Made by a program: the position numbers and the translations under genes. The notes under the pieces were generated by a model. It ran no database searches and was not told where the DNA came from. It saw nothing but the letters and a program-made list of their open reading frames with translations. Positions 43,682-54,776 of a stretch of DNA of 64,000 nucleotides are shown piece by piece. The stretch comes from Linanthus parryae (Eukaryota > Streptophyta > Magnoliopsida > Ericales > Polemoniaceae): assembly GCA_023055425.1 (NCBI GenBank), contig JALGPY010000003.1, positions 70,292,991 to 70,356,990 on the forward strand. The letters run 5' to 3'. Position 1 is the first letter of the stretch; every line of letters begins with the position of its first letter.

Positions 43682-45950
43682 TTAGGGATAATACTTCTTA
43701 AGCCAGCGCATGTTGACCGATCTTGGGGTTGTGGCCGTCCCATGGAGTCTTTGTATGTTGCAGTAGCCACTATCAAAGACCTCTTTGACTTCGAAAGGTC
43801 CTTCCCAGTTGGCTGCGAACTTTGGGTGAGCTGCCTCCCGCATGCAGTGATCCAATGCGCGCAGGACCAGGTCCCCAACTGCGAAATCTCGACGTTGGAC
43901 AGTCTTATTGTACGTGCGAGCGATCCTCTCCTTGTACCGCTCATTAATCCGCTTGGCCTGCTCTCGCTTTTCGTCCAATAGGATCAAGTCATGATCGCGC
44001 TGGTTCTCGTATAGTGCATGGAAGGCCAACCTTGCAGAATTGATGTTCACCTCCGCTGGTACCACAGCTTCAGCTCCATAGCATAAAAGAAATGGGGAAA
44101 CCCCCGTAGGAGTTCTTGGCGAAGTTCGATACGCCCATAATGCCAAGTTTAAAGAATCAGCCCATTTCTTGTGATCATCTGCGACCATCTTGCTCGGATC
44201 CTTAGGAGTGTTTTGTTGGTTGCTTCTGCTTGACCGTTCCCTTTTGGATAATAAGGAGTAGAACATATCTGCCTGATGTTATACTCCGCTAACTTTGCGG
44301 CTACTTGACGATTGATGAACGGGGTACCATTATCCGAGAGAATTGTGTTAGGAATTCCGAACCTGTATATGATGTTCTCTTGGATGAAATGGACTACGGC
44401 GAGCGCATTTGCTGTCTTGAGTGGTATTGCTTCTACCCATTTAGTGAACAGCTCAGTCACGGTGAGAATGAACTGATTCCTGTGCGAGGTAGGTCGGATA
44501 GGGCCAACAAAATCTAGAGCCCAAGTATGGAACGGCCATGGTGTTCCCAACGCATGTAGATCTACGACAGGGGCATGTACAAGGTTGCCCTTAAACTGAC
44601 ACTCCTGACATCTTCTTACTTTAGCGCGGCAATCTACTTCCATGGTGGGCCAGAAGTAACCGACTGTGAGAAGTTGTCTGCATAACTTCGCACCTCCCTG
44701 ATGTTCCACTTGGTGAGAGAGGTCCATCACTTCTTGTGCTTCCTTGTTATCTAGGCATCGAAGTAGGTTACCCTCGTGACCCTTTCGCCAAAGTATGTCT
44801 TCTTGTACCACATACCGGGCTGCTTTCCGCTTTAGCTTTTTGGCTTCTTTTCTCGACTCAGGCTCAATTCCTTGTGTAAGAAAGTCGAAGAGTGGCTTTC
44901 TCCAGTCCATGTCGTCATCGACCAGAGCAATTGCTAAAGAGTCATTGATCAGTGCACAACTCTCGCAGTTCCCTTGAATTAACGCAGCAGCCATTGACAT
45001 GTCCGGCCAGTGAATCCCATACCTTTGGGCCTTTCTGTAGATTGACACCTCACTTTCTCCGCAAGTATGCTGGTGAATCTTTTCTAACAGCGCTTGTCCC
45101 TCCTGATGCGAGACGCATTGCATGAGTATCCCACCTGGGCCTCTGTAATAGAGAGCGTTGTCATGTATGCAGTACCCCTTGGTGGATGCCCAGTTTTCTT
45201 TGCTTGTTCCTTCTGCAATGGCGCGCAAGATTGGCTTCCTCCAGTCTGCATCATCTATGCATTCATCCTCACACGCGTACTCTGTCAATGCCGAGGACAT
45301 TCGCACTTCAATTAGGATTCTCGCGGGGCATTTATCCGTACTAACCTTGGATCCCAGGGTGGCTAAAGCATCAGCATGCCGGTTATCTGCCCTGGGTTTA
45401 TGCTCGTACCTGACATCGCAGAATTGTTGCCTCAACTTCTGTACCAAGGTTCGGTAGGGCAATGGGTTTACCTCCTTTAGACCATACTCGCCCGAGACTT
45501 GTTTGACGATTAGCTTGGAATATTCCATAACCGTCAAATTGCTTAGTTCTAGTGCCCTTGCCGGGCGGAGTCCTGCGATGAGAGCTTCATACTCTGTTTC
45601 GTTGTTGGTGACTGCGGAGTCGAGTTTTGTGGACATCTGTATGACCTCTCCATCGGGCTTTGTTATAACTATTCCAATTCCTCCGCCCTTCCTTGTCGAC
45701 GACCCGTCGAAATGAAGCGTCCAATAGGGCAATTCAACTGCGTATATCTCGGGTCCCTCTAGTTCTTCCTCAATTACATGCTCATGACTGTCATCAGGGA
45801 ACTGTGCCAGCAAATCCGCAACGGCCTGCGACTTGATTGCCCGCGGTCGAACGCATGTGATGTCGTACTGAGAGATGGTCATATACCATTTTGCTAGTCT
45901 TCCACCAGGAGAAGTGTGAGTCAAGAGATACCGTATGGGGTCACTCTTGG
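43682..45950 (-). pseudogene. Tat-like Ty3-gypsy pol (end of RT/RNase H, second RNase H, integrase), interrupted
   Basis: Read right to left from 45950: a TSPGGRLAKWYMTISQYDI segment (end of the Ty3 RNase H), then a second RNase H of the archaeal-like kind with WTLHFDGSSTRKGGGIGIV, NNETEYEALIAGL and NRHADALATL. Then comes integrase with a zinc finger ending CRRCQECQ-type cysteines, WALDFVGPI (Asp), ILSDNGTPF (Asp) and GNGQAEATNK (Glu). A shift near 44215 leads to WAYRTSPRTPTGVSPFLLCY and a C-terminus ending NMRWLKKYYP at 43682. The extra RNase H is the hallmark of Tat/Ogre-type elements. It is cut at 45950 by the LTR array; gag, protease and most RT would be beyond the window. Confidence 0.9.
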
Positions 45951-46816
45951 TGTAACACCCCCGATTTCCAGAGGGGCTGGAGACCGGGATGGTGCCCTCC
46001 GTACAGGGGATTTTACCCTTTCGTACAAGGAGTAGTAACGATAAGCAAGTGAAAAGAAACATCCAACTACTGACTAATTACAATAAAAGTTTACAACAAT
46101 GGTGACTAGTTCCAAACTGGGAACAAAGCCTAACAAGATACATTTTACAGCAAAAGAACTCTCCGGTTAATTACTAAGGGTTACTGCTTGCAAGTGAGAA
46201 CGAGTCGTGATCCCAGCACGTTACCCCAAGCAACCAATCATAAACCTGCGGGGAATTAATAATACAAGGACGCAGTTTTTTCGAGTATCAGTAAAAACTG
46301 AGTGAATAACCAACTTAGCATGTAAAACAGAGTGGCTAAGAAAGGTTACGGGGTTTGCATTTGGAACAGTTTAAACAGTGACGGAGTATAAGTATAAAGA
46401 TCAGAGTTTGCAGTATAAATAAGATTCCCAAATGTTCAGTGTTTCCATTACAAATATCTTATCTCAAGTGGCGTGTCTATGCAGAGCACGGCTTATAAAT
46501 AATTGTTTCCAGATTTAGAGATAAAGCAGTCATATTAATAATTCGCAGTAACCGAGGGAGACCAGGATAAATAGTAACAAATGATACTGGTGTATAGGGG
46601 GTATTGAAAACCCAACCTCTCTACCAAGCGTTATGGATCGGATCCCCCGTCCCGCTAGTCATCATACAAATAGCCAACTAGACCTTAAGTGTCGACACCC
46701 CCTTAAGATTGTAAGTCAGAAGAGTAGTACTAGATGCTAGACTCCAGCCTATGGCGATAAGAGTCAGGGCACTCGGAGTCCCAAAGTAGTAACGGGTCCA
46801 AGACTCCAAAGAGGTA

Positions 46817-47012
46817 GTCAGGGGAAGCTGTCGAATCGATACTTCCGGCCGGAGCCAACCATAAGTCCAAGACACCAAAAAGGTACAGGTAGTCAAGGGA
46901 AGCTGCCGAATCGGTACTTCCGGCCGGAGCCAACATAATAATAGATCAAGTCCAAGACTATAACAACTAGTCAAGGGAAGCTGCCGAGTCGGTACTTCCG
47001 GCCGGAGCCAAC
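46817..47012. repeat. Three internal repeats of about 79 bp within LTR copy 1
   Basis: AGTCAAGGGAAGCTG followed by CTTCCGGCCGGAGCCAAC occurs three times here, with a palindromic CCGGCCGG core. The same triplet recurs in LTR copies 2, 3 and 4 (about 51233, 55643 and 60052). A second internal duplication (GATAAGCACGCAACGCTAAG) lies at about 47304 and 47384. Confidence 0.85.
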
Positions 47013-48240
47013 ATAGTAACAGTCCACTGGTTCCAGTACATGCGATTCTTTCACTTTACGTTGTTAATGGATTCTGACTTAGTGACATTTGAATAAGGAG
47101 TTTTTCTGATTTCGGATACGAGTAGTAAAATGACGGTTTAAAAGTAGAACGACAGGTTTAGCAATTTCAGAATAAAAAAAACGACAGTTGTTTTGAAATA
47201 AAGAAAGTATCAAATGAAAGAACTACGCAGGCGAACTAAACAAGTAAACTCACAGGTGTATTTTGAGACTGAACATAAATCATGTTTTTAACACGAAAGA
47301 AGATAAGCACGCAACGCTAAGCATGAATACTCACATGTGTATTTAGAGACAGGAAATAAGCTCACGTTTTAACACGAAAGAAGATAAGCACGCAACGCTA
47401 AGCATGAATACTCACCGTGAGAGACGTAGAGCGCTAGCTAGTCAACTACTCGTTAGGTCTACTGGCACGTCGAAGGTAGGCTCTACAAACAAACACAGAT
47501 AGTCCTAATTAGAAACAAGTTCGATCGACAAACGTACGACGATGCACGTGTCCTATGTGATATGCAAGAGAAAGCCCTACGTAATGATAATTAAATTACT
47601 AGTTACAAATAAGTCTGAAGTCTCCAAAATGATTTCAAGAAATTAAAGATTTAAGCTTTAAGACTATATGTATTTAATTTGCAAAAAGAATTCATTTTAC
47701 TTCAACAAATACGATATTTAATTAGACACGAACAATATTGATATTTATAAACATTTGAAAAACTCGCAATTTATTTACATAAACGAAGTAGACATTTAAT
47801 TAATATTTGAAACAATATTCTTCGACGATTATATAATCATACATATATAAAAACAACATATTTTTATTAGCTCATTTTCATAAAAATAAACTGTAAACAT
47901 TTAAATTTCAACATATCCAAATTTGTGAAAATATTACATTACAAATATGTTATAATGTTTATCTATTAATTTACATGAAATTTGTGAATTTGAATAGCAT
48001 ATAAATAATTAATTGAAATCTAATGTTATTATATGAAAACATATTATAAGAATAATAAACAAGCTCCCCCAACAGTTCTCAAACATGCAATTCAGCCCCT
48101 CTAAATTTCTGAAATAGACAAGACAACCCCCTACTCATACACATGACGTGAACACCGTGGTACACATCAACTCGAGTCGAATAAAATTGCTTTCTAGCTT
48201 AACAACATGCAATTTTGATGATCAAAAACAAATCAAGACG

Positions 48241-49012
48241 TTACTTAGAGCTTACCCACGCTAAGCACGGCGAAGAACGGTGAAGAAACGAGGCGGGGTG
48301 AGTTCCCGTCGGCGAGCTCGGCGGCGACAATCGACGGGGCTGATTCGGCTGCCTCCGGGCTTGGCTTGGAGGCTCCACTTGCTCCTCAGGAGCTCGGGAA
48401 CGCAGAGAGAGTGAGGGAATGGGCTGGGTATAGCCCGGCTGGTTGGGCCCGACCTCGTCGTCGGAAACAATGGTGACGGCGGCGGCGTTGGGTTGGGTCG
48501 CTGCTACCGCTGCTTCGGCAGCTGCTGGTTCGTTCTTCTTCGAGCTCACAGAGAGTGGGTGAGAGTGCAGAGAGTGGGTGTCCGGAGATTGGAGGGAGTG
48601 GTGGCGATTGTGGCGGTTCGGTGGAGGGTTCGGTTATTGCCGCTGCTGCGGCTGTTTCTCCTGGTTCTGGTGAGTTAGAAAGAGGGAAGAGAGGGTGAGG
48701 GAGTGGATGAGAGAAAGGAGTTAGGTGGTGGTGTTGCCCGTCTGTAATGGTGGTGGGGGATGGGTTGTTTTCTTCGGCCAAAACCCAGAGAAGAGAGAGA
48801 GAGAGGTGGAGGTGAGGCAGAGAGATGGAGGGAGGAAGAGAGGAGATGAGATGGTGGTTCGGGTGGCGTCGGTGGTGATGGTGATTATGATGGAGGTCTG
48901 CTGGTGTTGGTGTGGTTGTTGTTGTTGTTGTTGTTGTTGCTGTTGTATGGTTTTTGCCGAGAAAAAAAGAAGAAGGAGAAGTTAAAGAAGAGAAAGCAGG
49001 CGGGAGAAACAA
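48241..49012 (-). other. GC-rich ORF-bearing segment of LTR copy 1, coding status doubtful
   Basis: Two overlapping minus ORFs are repeated in every copy. One is 102 codons (48241-48549; starts MSSKKNEPAAAEAAV). The other is about 208 codons, Thr/His/Pro-rich (48386-49012). Both are low-complexity, and their lengths vary at a (GTT)n tract. The 102-codon ORF keeps its length in all four copies (52657, 57066 and 61448 are the others), but the copies are too young for that to show selection. It may be a transcribed leader rather than a gene. Confidence 0.35.
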
Positions 49013-49749
49013 AAAGAAGGTGATGTAAGGGGTTCAAAAGGTGAGGTCACTTTGGTGAGTAGATTTGGTGAGATTGGAGTACGGTCAACGTGGTGGTTCG
49101 ACGCGCGGCGAAGATTTAAAAAGGAGACGGATGTTTAAAACGCGACGAACATAGTAATATGCGACGATAAATTAATACGCAATAAAAATAATACGCGAAA
49201 AAGATTAGCACGAGAACGAGTAAAACTATTTTTGACTAAAATATTAAAATGTCGACTAATAAATACAGTCTGACTAATATTAAGTAATTGGGTTGATAAT
49301 ACTAATTTAAAATTTAAATATATTTTAACTGATAAATATTAAATATGACGAATAAGACGAAACATAACTCTCAAAACTGACACCGACTGATATTTCAAAA
49401 GAAACCCAAATATTATTAGTTTTCAGAAAACTCATAAACATTTATTTAATAAAAAAATGTACTAAACAATTAATTGAAATGTATAATCAAGTTATTATTA
49501 TGCTTAGCTTAGTATTTAAAATAGTAGAGATTTGTTTAAAAATAATTTATAATAATAAACTAGCTTATCGAAATAATTATAAACGAACAAATAGTTAATC
49601 ACTACGAAATCAAATCACGCATAATACTCGCATCGTCAGATTACGGCTAACACTAATAACAGACAAGCACACGTTCTCACGTTCTTAAATAATAACTACA
49701 CATTGTCGAATTACTGAAATACCCCTAGGGTAGATTTCGGGTTATTACA

Positions 49750-50366
49750 TCCTTCCCTCCTTGGACTAAGCTTCGTCCTCGAAGCTAGAATAGGGTACTA
49801 GGACTTAAGAGTCTCTATTGGAGTCGCATTTAGAGAAGGAACAATTGGCAAGCAAAAGAAATACAAGGATATACTAGGGTTGTTACATCCTCCCCCACTT
49901 AGACTGAGCTTCGTCCTCGAAGCTCGAAACAGTTTCTTCAAGTCTCCACGGGTTCTAATCACATATATCAGCATCATATAAAGAACCATGCTATATCTCA
50001 TTGAGATACACGCAATTCTAGAAATAGATATCTCACAAGTAAAGAGCATATAAGCATCTCGAAACAAAGGATGAGGGTGGGTGGGATAGACCCCCAGTCA
50101 GTCACTGGTCATTCGTACACGTATAAGCACTGAGGCTTGAAAATGGAGTGAAAGTAAGGACAAGTAACACATATCAGTTAGGCATGCGAGGATAAATAAG
50201 AGACATAACCCATAATCCCCGGCTTATTCAAATTTTACTTGTTCAGTTTATCTTGCCCTATTAGTTTCAAGTTCACGTTCAAACTTAGCTTTAATTACTT
50301 TTCAAAAATATTAGTTAAGTGTTATCTCCCTACAGTCCTAAAGGATGTCACTGCTCTGATACCAAC
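49750..50366 (-). other. Array internal domain 1 (617 bp)
   Basis: The left edge is the complement of the purine tract CCAAGGAGGGAAGGA (49750-49764). The right edge carries the PBS (50353-50364, complement of TGGTATCAGAGC, 12 matches to initiator tRNA-Met). A second purine tract plus TGTAACAACCC boundary is found 138 bp inside (49881-49897). The minus reading FEDEAQSKWGRM before it resembles the very end of a gypsy pol. An 89-codon minus ORF (49798-50067) crosses it and is probably chance. Confidence 0.85.
50353..50364 (-). other. Primer-binding site (initiator tRNA-Met), internal domain 1
   Basis: Minus-strand TGGTATCAGAGC starts two bases after the LTR end. The same site is repeated at 54763-54774, 59173-59184 and 63560-63571. 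Confidence 0.8.
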
Positions 50367-53300
50367 TGTAACACCCCCGATTTCCAGAGGGGCTGGAGAC
50401 CGGGATGGTGCCCTCCGTACAGGGGATTTTACCCTTTCGTACAAGGAGTAGTAACGATAAGCAAGTGAAAAGAAACATCCAACTACTGACTAATTACGAT
50501 AAAAGTTTACAACAATGGTGACTAGTTCCAAACTGGGAACAAAGCCTAACAAGATACATTTTACAGCAAAAGAACTCTCCGGTTAATTACTAAGGGTTAC
50601 TGCTTGCAAGTGAGAACGAGTCGTGATCCCAGCACGTTACCCCAAGCAACCAATCATAAACCTGCGGGGAATTAAAAATACAAGGACGGAGTTTTTTCGA
50701 GTATCAGTAAAAACTGAGTGAATAAACAACTTAGCATGTAAAACAGAGTGGCTAAGAAAGGTTACGGGGTTTGCATTTGGAACAGTTTAAACAGTGACGG
50801 AGTATAAGTATAAAGATCAGAGTTTGCAGTATAAATAAGATTCCCAAATGTTCAGTGTTTCCATTACAAATATCTTATCTCAAGTGACGTGTCTATGCAG
50901 AACACGGCTTATAAATAATTGTTTCCAGATTTAGAGATAAAGCAGTCATATTAATAATTCGCAGTAACCGAGGGAGACCAGGATAAATAGTAACAGATGA
51001 TACTGGTGTATAGGGGGTATTGAAAACCCAATCTCTCTACCAAGCGTTATGGATCGGATCCCCCGTCCCGCTAGTCATCATACAAATAGCCAACTAGACC
51101 TTAAGTGTCGACACCCCCTTAAGATTGTAAGTCAGAAGAGTAGTACTAGATGCTAGACTCCAGCCTATGGCGATAAGAGTCAGGGCACTCGGAGTCCCAA
51201 AGTAGTAACGGGTCCAAGACTCCAAAGAGGTAGTCAGGGGAAGCTGTCGAATCGATACTTCCGGCCGGAGCCAACCATAAGTCCAAGACACCAAAAAGGT
51301 ACAGGTAGTCAAGGGAAGCTGCCGAATCGGTACTTCCGGCCGGAGCCAACATAATAATAGATCAAGTCCAAGACTATAACAACTAGTCAAGGGAAGCTGC
51401 CGAGTCGGTACTTCCGGCCGGAGCCAACATAGTAACAGTCCACTGGTTCCAGTACATGCGATTCTTTCACTTTACGTTGTTAATGGATTCTGACTTAGTG
51501 ACATTTGAATAAGGAGTTTTTCTGATTTCGGATACGAGTAGTAAAATGACGGTTTAAAAGTAGAACGACAGGTTTAGCAATTTCAGAATAAAAAAAACGA
51601 CAGTTGTTTTGAAATAAAGAAAGTATCAAATGAAAGAACTACGCAGGCGAACTAAACAAGTAAACTCACATGTGTATTTTGAGACTGAACATAAATCATG
51701 TTTTTAACACGAAAGAAGATAAGCACGCAACGCTAAGCATGAATACTCACATGTGTATTTAGAGACAGGAAATAAACTCACGTTTTAACACGAAAGAAGA
51801 TAAGCACGCAACGCTAAGCATGAATACTCACCGTGAGAGACGTAGAGCGCTAGCTAGTCAACTACTCGTTAGGTATACTGGCACGTCGAAGGTAGGCTCT
51901 ACAAACAAACACAGATAGTCCTAATTAGAAACAAGTTCGATCGACAAACGCACGACGATGCACGTGTCCTATGTGATATGCAAGAGAAAGCCCTACGTAA
52001 TGATAATTAAATTACTAGTTACAAATAAGTCTGAAGTCTCCAAAATGATTTCAAGAAATTAAAGATTTAAGCTTTAAGACTATATGTATTTAATTTGAAA
52101 AAAGAATTCATTTTACTTCAACAAATACGATATTTAATTAGACACGAACAATATTGATATTTATAAACATTTGAAAAACTCGCAATTTATTTACATAAAC
52201 GAAGTAGACATTTAATTAATATTTGAAACAATATTCTTCGACGATTATATAATCATACATATATAAAAACAACATATTTTTATTAGCTCATTTTCATAAA
52301 AATAAACTGTAAACATTTAAATTTCAACATATCCAAATTTGTGAAAATATTACATTACAAATATGTTATAATGTTTATCTATTAATTTACATGAAATTTG
52401 TGAATTTGAATAGCATATAAATAATTAATTGAAATCTAATGTTATTATATGAAAACATATTATAAGAATAATAAACAAGCTCCCCCAACAGTTCTCAAAC
52501 ATGCAATTCAGGCCCTCTAAATTTCTGAAATAGACAAGACAACCCCCTACTCATACACTTGACGTGAACACCTTGGTACACATCAACTCGAGTCGAATAA
52601 ACTTGCTTTCTAGCTTAACAACATGCAATTTTGATGATCAAAAACAAATCAAGACGTTACTTAGAGCTTACCCACGCTAAGCACGGCGAAGAACGGTGAA
52701 GAAACGAGGCGGGGTGAGTTCCCGTCGGCGAGCTCGGCGGCGACAATCGACGGGGCTGATTCGGCTGCCTCCGGGCTTGGCTTGGAGGCTCCACTTGCTC
52801 CTCAGCAGCTCGGGAACGCAGAGAGAGTGAGGGAATGGGCTGGGTATAGCCCGGCTGGTTGGGCCCGACCTCGTCGCCGGAAACAATGGTGACGGCGGCG
52901 GCGTTGGGTTGGGTCGCTGCTACCGCTGCTTCGGCAGCTGCTGGTTCGTTCTTCTTCGAGCTCACAGAGAGTGGGTGAGAGTGCAGAGAGTGGGTGTCCG
53001 GAGATTGGAGGGAGTGGTGGCGATTGTGGCGGTTCGGTGGTGGGTTCGGTTATTGCCGCTGCTGCGGCTGTTTCTCCTGGTTCTGGTGAGTTAGAAAGAG
53101 GGAAGAGAGGGTAAGGGAGTGGATGAGAGAAAGGAGTTAGGTGGTGGTGTTGCCCGTCGGTAATGGTGGTGGTGGCTGGGTTGTTTTCTTCGGCCAAAAC
53201 CCAGAGAAGAGAGAGAGAGGTGGAGGTGAGGCAGAGAGATGGAGGGAGGAAGAGAGGAGATGAGATGGTGGTTCGGGTGGCGTCGGTGGTGATGGTGATT

Positions 53301-54159
53301 ATGATGGAGGTCTGCTGGTGTTGGTGTGGTTGTTGTTGTTGTTGTTGCTGTTGTATGGTTTTTGCCGAGAAAAAAAAAGAAGGAGAAGAAGTTAAAGAAG
53401 AGAAAGCAGGCGGGAGAAACAAAAAGAAGGTGATGTAAGGGGTTCAAAAGGTGAGGTCACTTTGGTGAGTAGATTTGGTGAGATTGGAGTACGGTCAACG
53501 TGGTGGTTCGACGCGCGGCGAAGATTTAAAAAGGAGACGGATGTTTAAAACGCGACGAACATAGTAATATGCGACGATAAATTAATACGCAATAAAAATA
53601 ATACGCGAAAAAGATTAGCACGAGAACGAGTAAAACTATTTTTGACTAAAATATTAAAATGTCGACTAATAAATACAGTTTGACTAATATTAAGTAATTG
53701 GGTTGATAATACTAATTTAAACTTTAAATATATTTTAACTGATAAATATTAAATATGACGAATAAGACGAAACATAACTGTCAAAACTGACACCGACTGA
53801 TATTTCAAAAGAAACCCAAATATTATTAGTTTTCAGAAAACTCATAAACATTTATTTAATAAAAAAATATACTAAACAATTAATTGAAATGTATAATCAA
53901 GTTATTATTATGCTCAGCTTAGTATTTAAAATAGTAGAGATTTGTTTAAAAATAATTTATAATAATAAACTAGCTTATCGAAATAATTATAAACGAACAA
54001 ATAGTTAATCACTACGAAATCAAATCACGCATAATACTCGCATCGTCAGATTACGGCTAACACTAATAACAGACAAGCACACGTTCTGACGTTCTTAAAT
54101 AATAACTACACATTGTCGAATTACTGAAATACCCCTAGGGTAGATTTCGGGTTATTACA
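50367..54159 (-). repeat. Array LTR copy 2
   Basis: Same ends as copy 1, 3793 bp. Carries ORF-bearing segment 52657-53422 with a shorter GTT run than copy 1. Confidence 0.88.
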
Positions 54160-54776
54160 TCCTTCCCTCCTTGGACTAAGCTTCGTCCTCGAAGCTAGAA
54201 TAGGGTACTAGGACTTAAGAGTCTCTATTGGAGTCGCATTTAGAGAAGGAACAATTGGCAAGCAAAAGAAATACAAGGATATACTAGGGTTGTTACATCC
54301 TCCCCCACTTAGACTGAGCTTCGTCCTCGAAGCTCGAAACAGTTTCTTCAAGTCTCCACGGGTTCTAATCACATATATCAGCATCATATAAAGAACCATG
54401 CTATATCTCATTGAGATACACGCAATTCTAGAAATAGATATCTCACAAGTAAAGAGCATATAAGCATCTCGAAACAAAGGATGAGGGTGGGTGGGATAGA
54501 CCCCCAGTCAGTCACTGGTCATTCGTACACGTATAAGCACTGAGGCTTGAAAATGGAGTGAAAGTAAGGACAAGTAACACATATCAGTTAGGCATGCGAG
54601 GATAAATAAGAGACATAACCCATAATCCCCGGCTTATTCAAATTTTACTTGTTCAGTTTATCTTGCCCTATTAGTTTCAAGTTCACGTTCAAACTTAGCT
54701 TTAATTACTTTTCAAAAATATTAGTTAAGTGTTATCTCCCTACAGTCCTAAAGGATGTCACTGCTCTGATACCAAC
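54160..54776 (-). other. Array internal domain 2 (617 bp)
   Basis: Same length and boundary signals as domain 1: purine-tract complement at 54160-54174, PBS at 54763-54774. Confidence 0.85.

Larger units (their letters stand above)
45951..49749 (-). repeat. Array LTR copy 1 (3' terminal LTR of the multimer)
   Basis: Begins TGTAACACCCCCGATTTCC and ends GGTTATTACA (plus orientation). The ends are extended inverted repeats. It borders pol sequence at 45950, with CTTGG (45946-45950) as the expected left target duplication. Confidence 0.88.

Noticed and set aside
48493..48985. Plus-strand Cys/Val-rich ORFs in the long LTRs (repeated at 52909, 57318 and 61700)
   Set aside because: Antisense to the GC-rich low-complexity segment; poly-Cys comes from the (TGT)n run.
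49798..50067. 89-codon minus ORF conserved in every internal domain
   Set aside because: Conservation is explained by the recent duplication of units. It crosses the inner purine-tract boundary and the remnant of a gypsy pol end in another frame.
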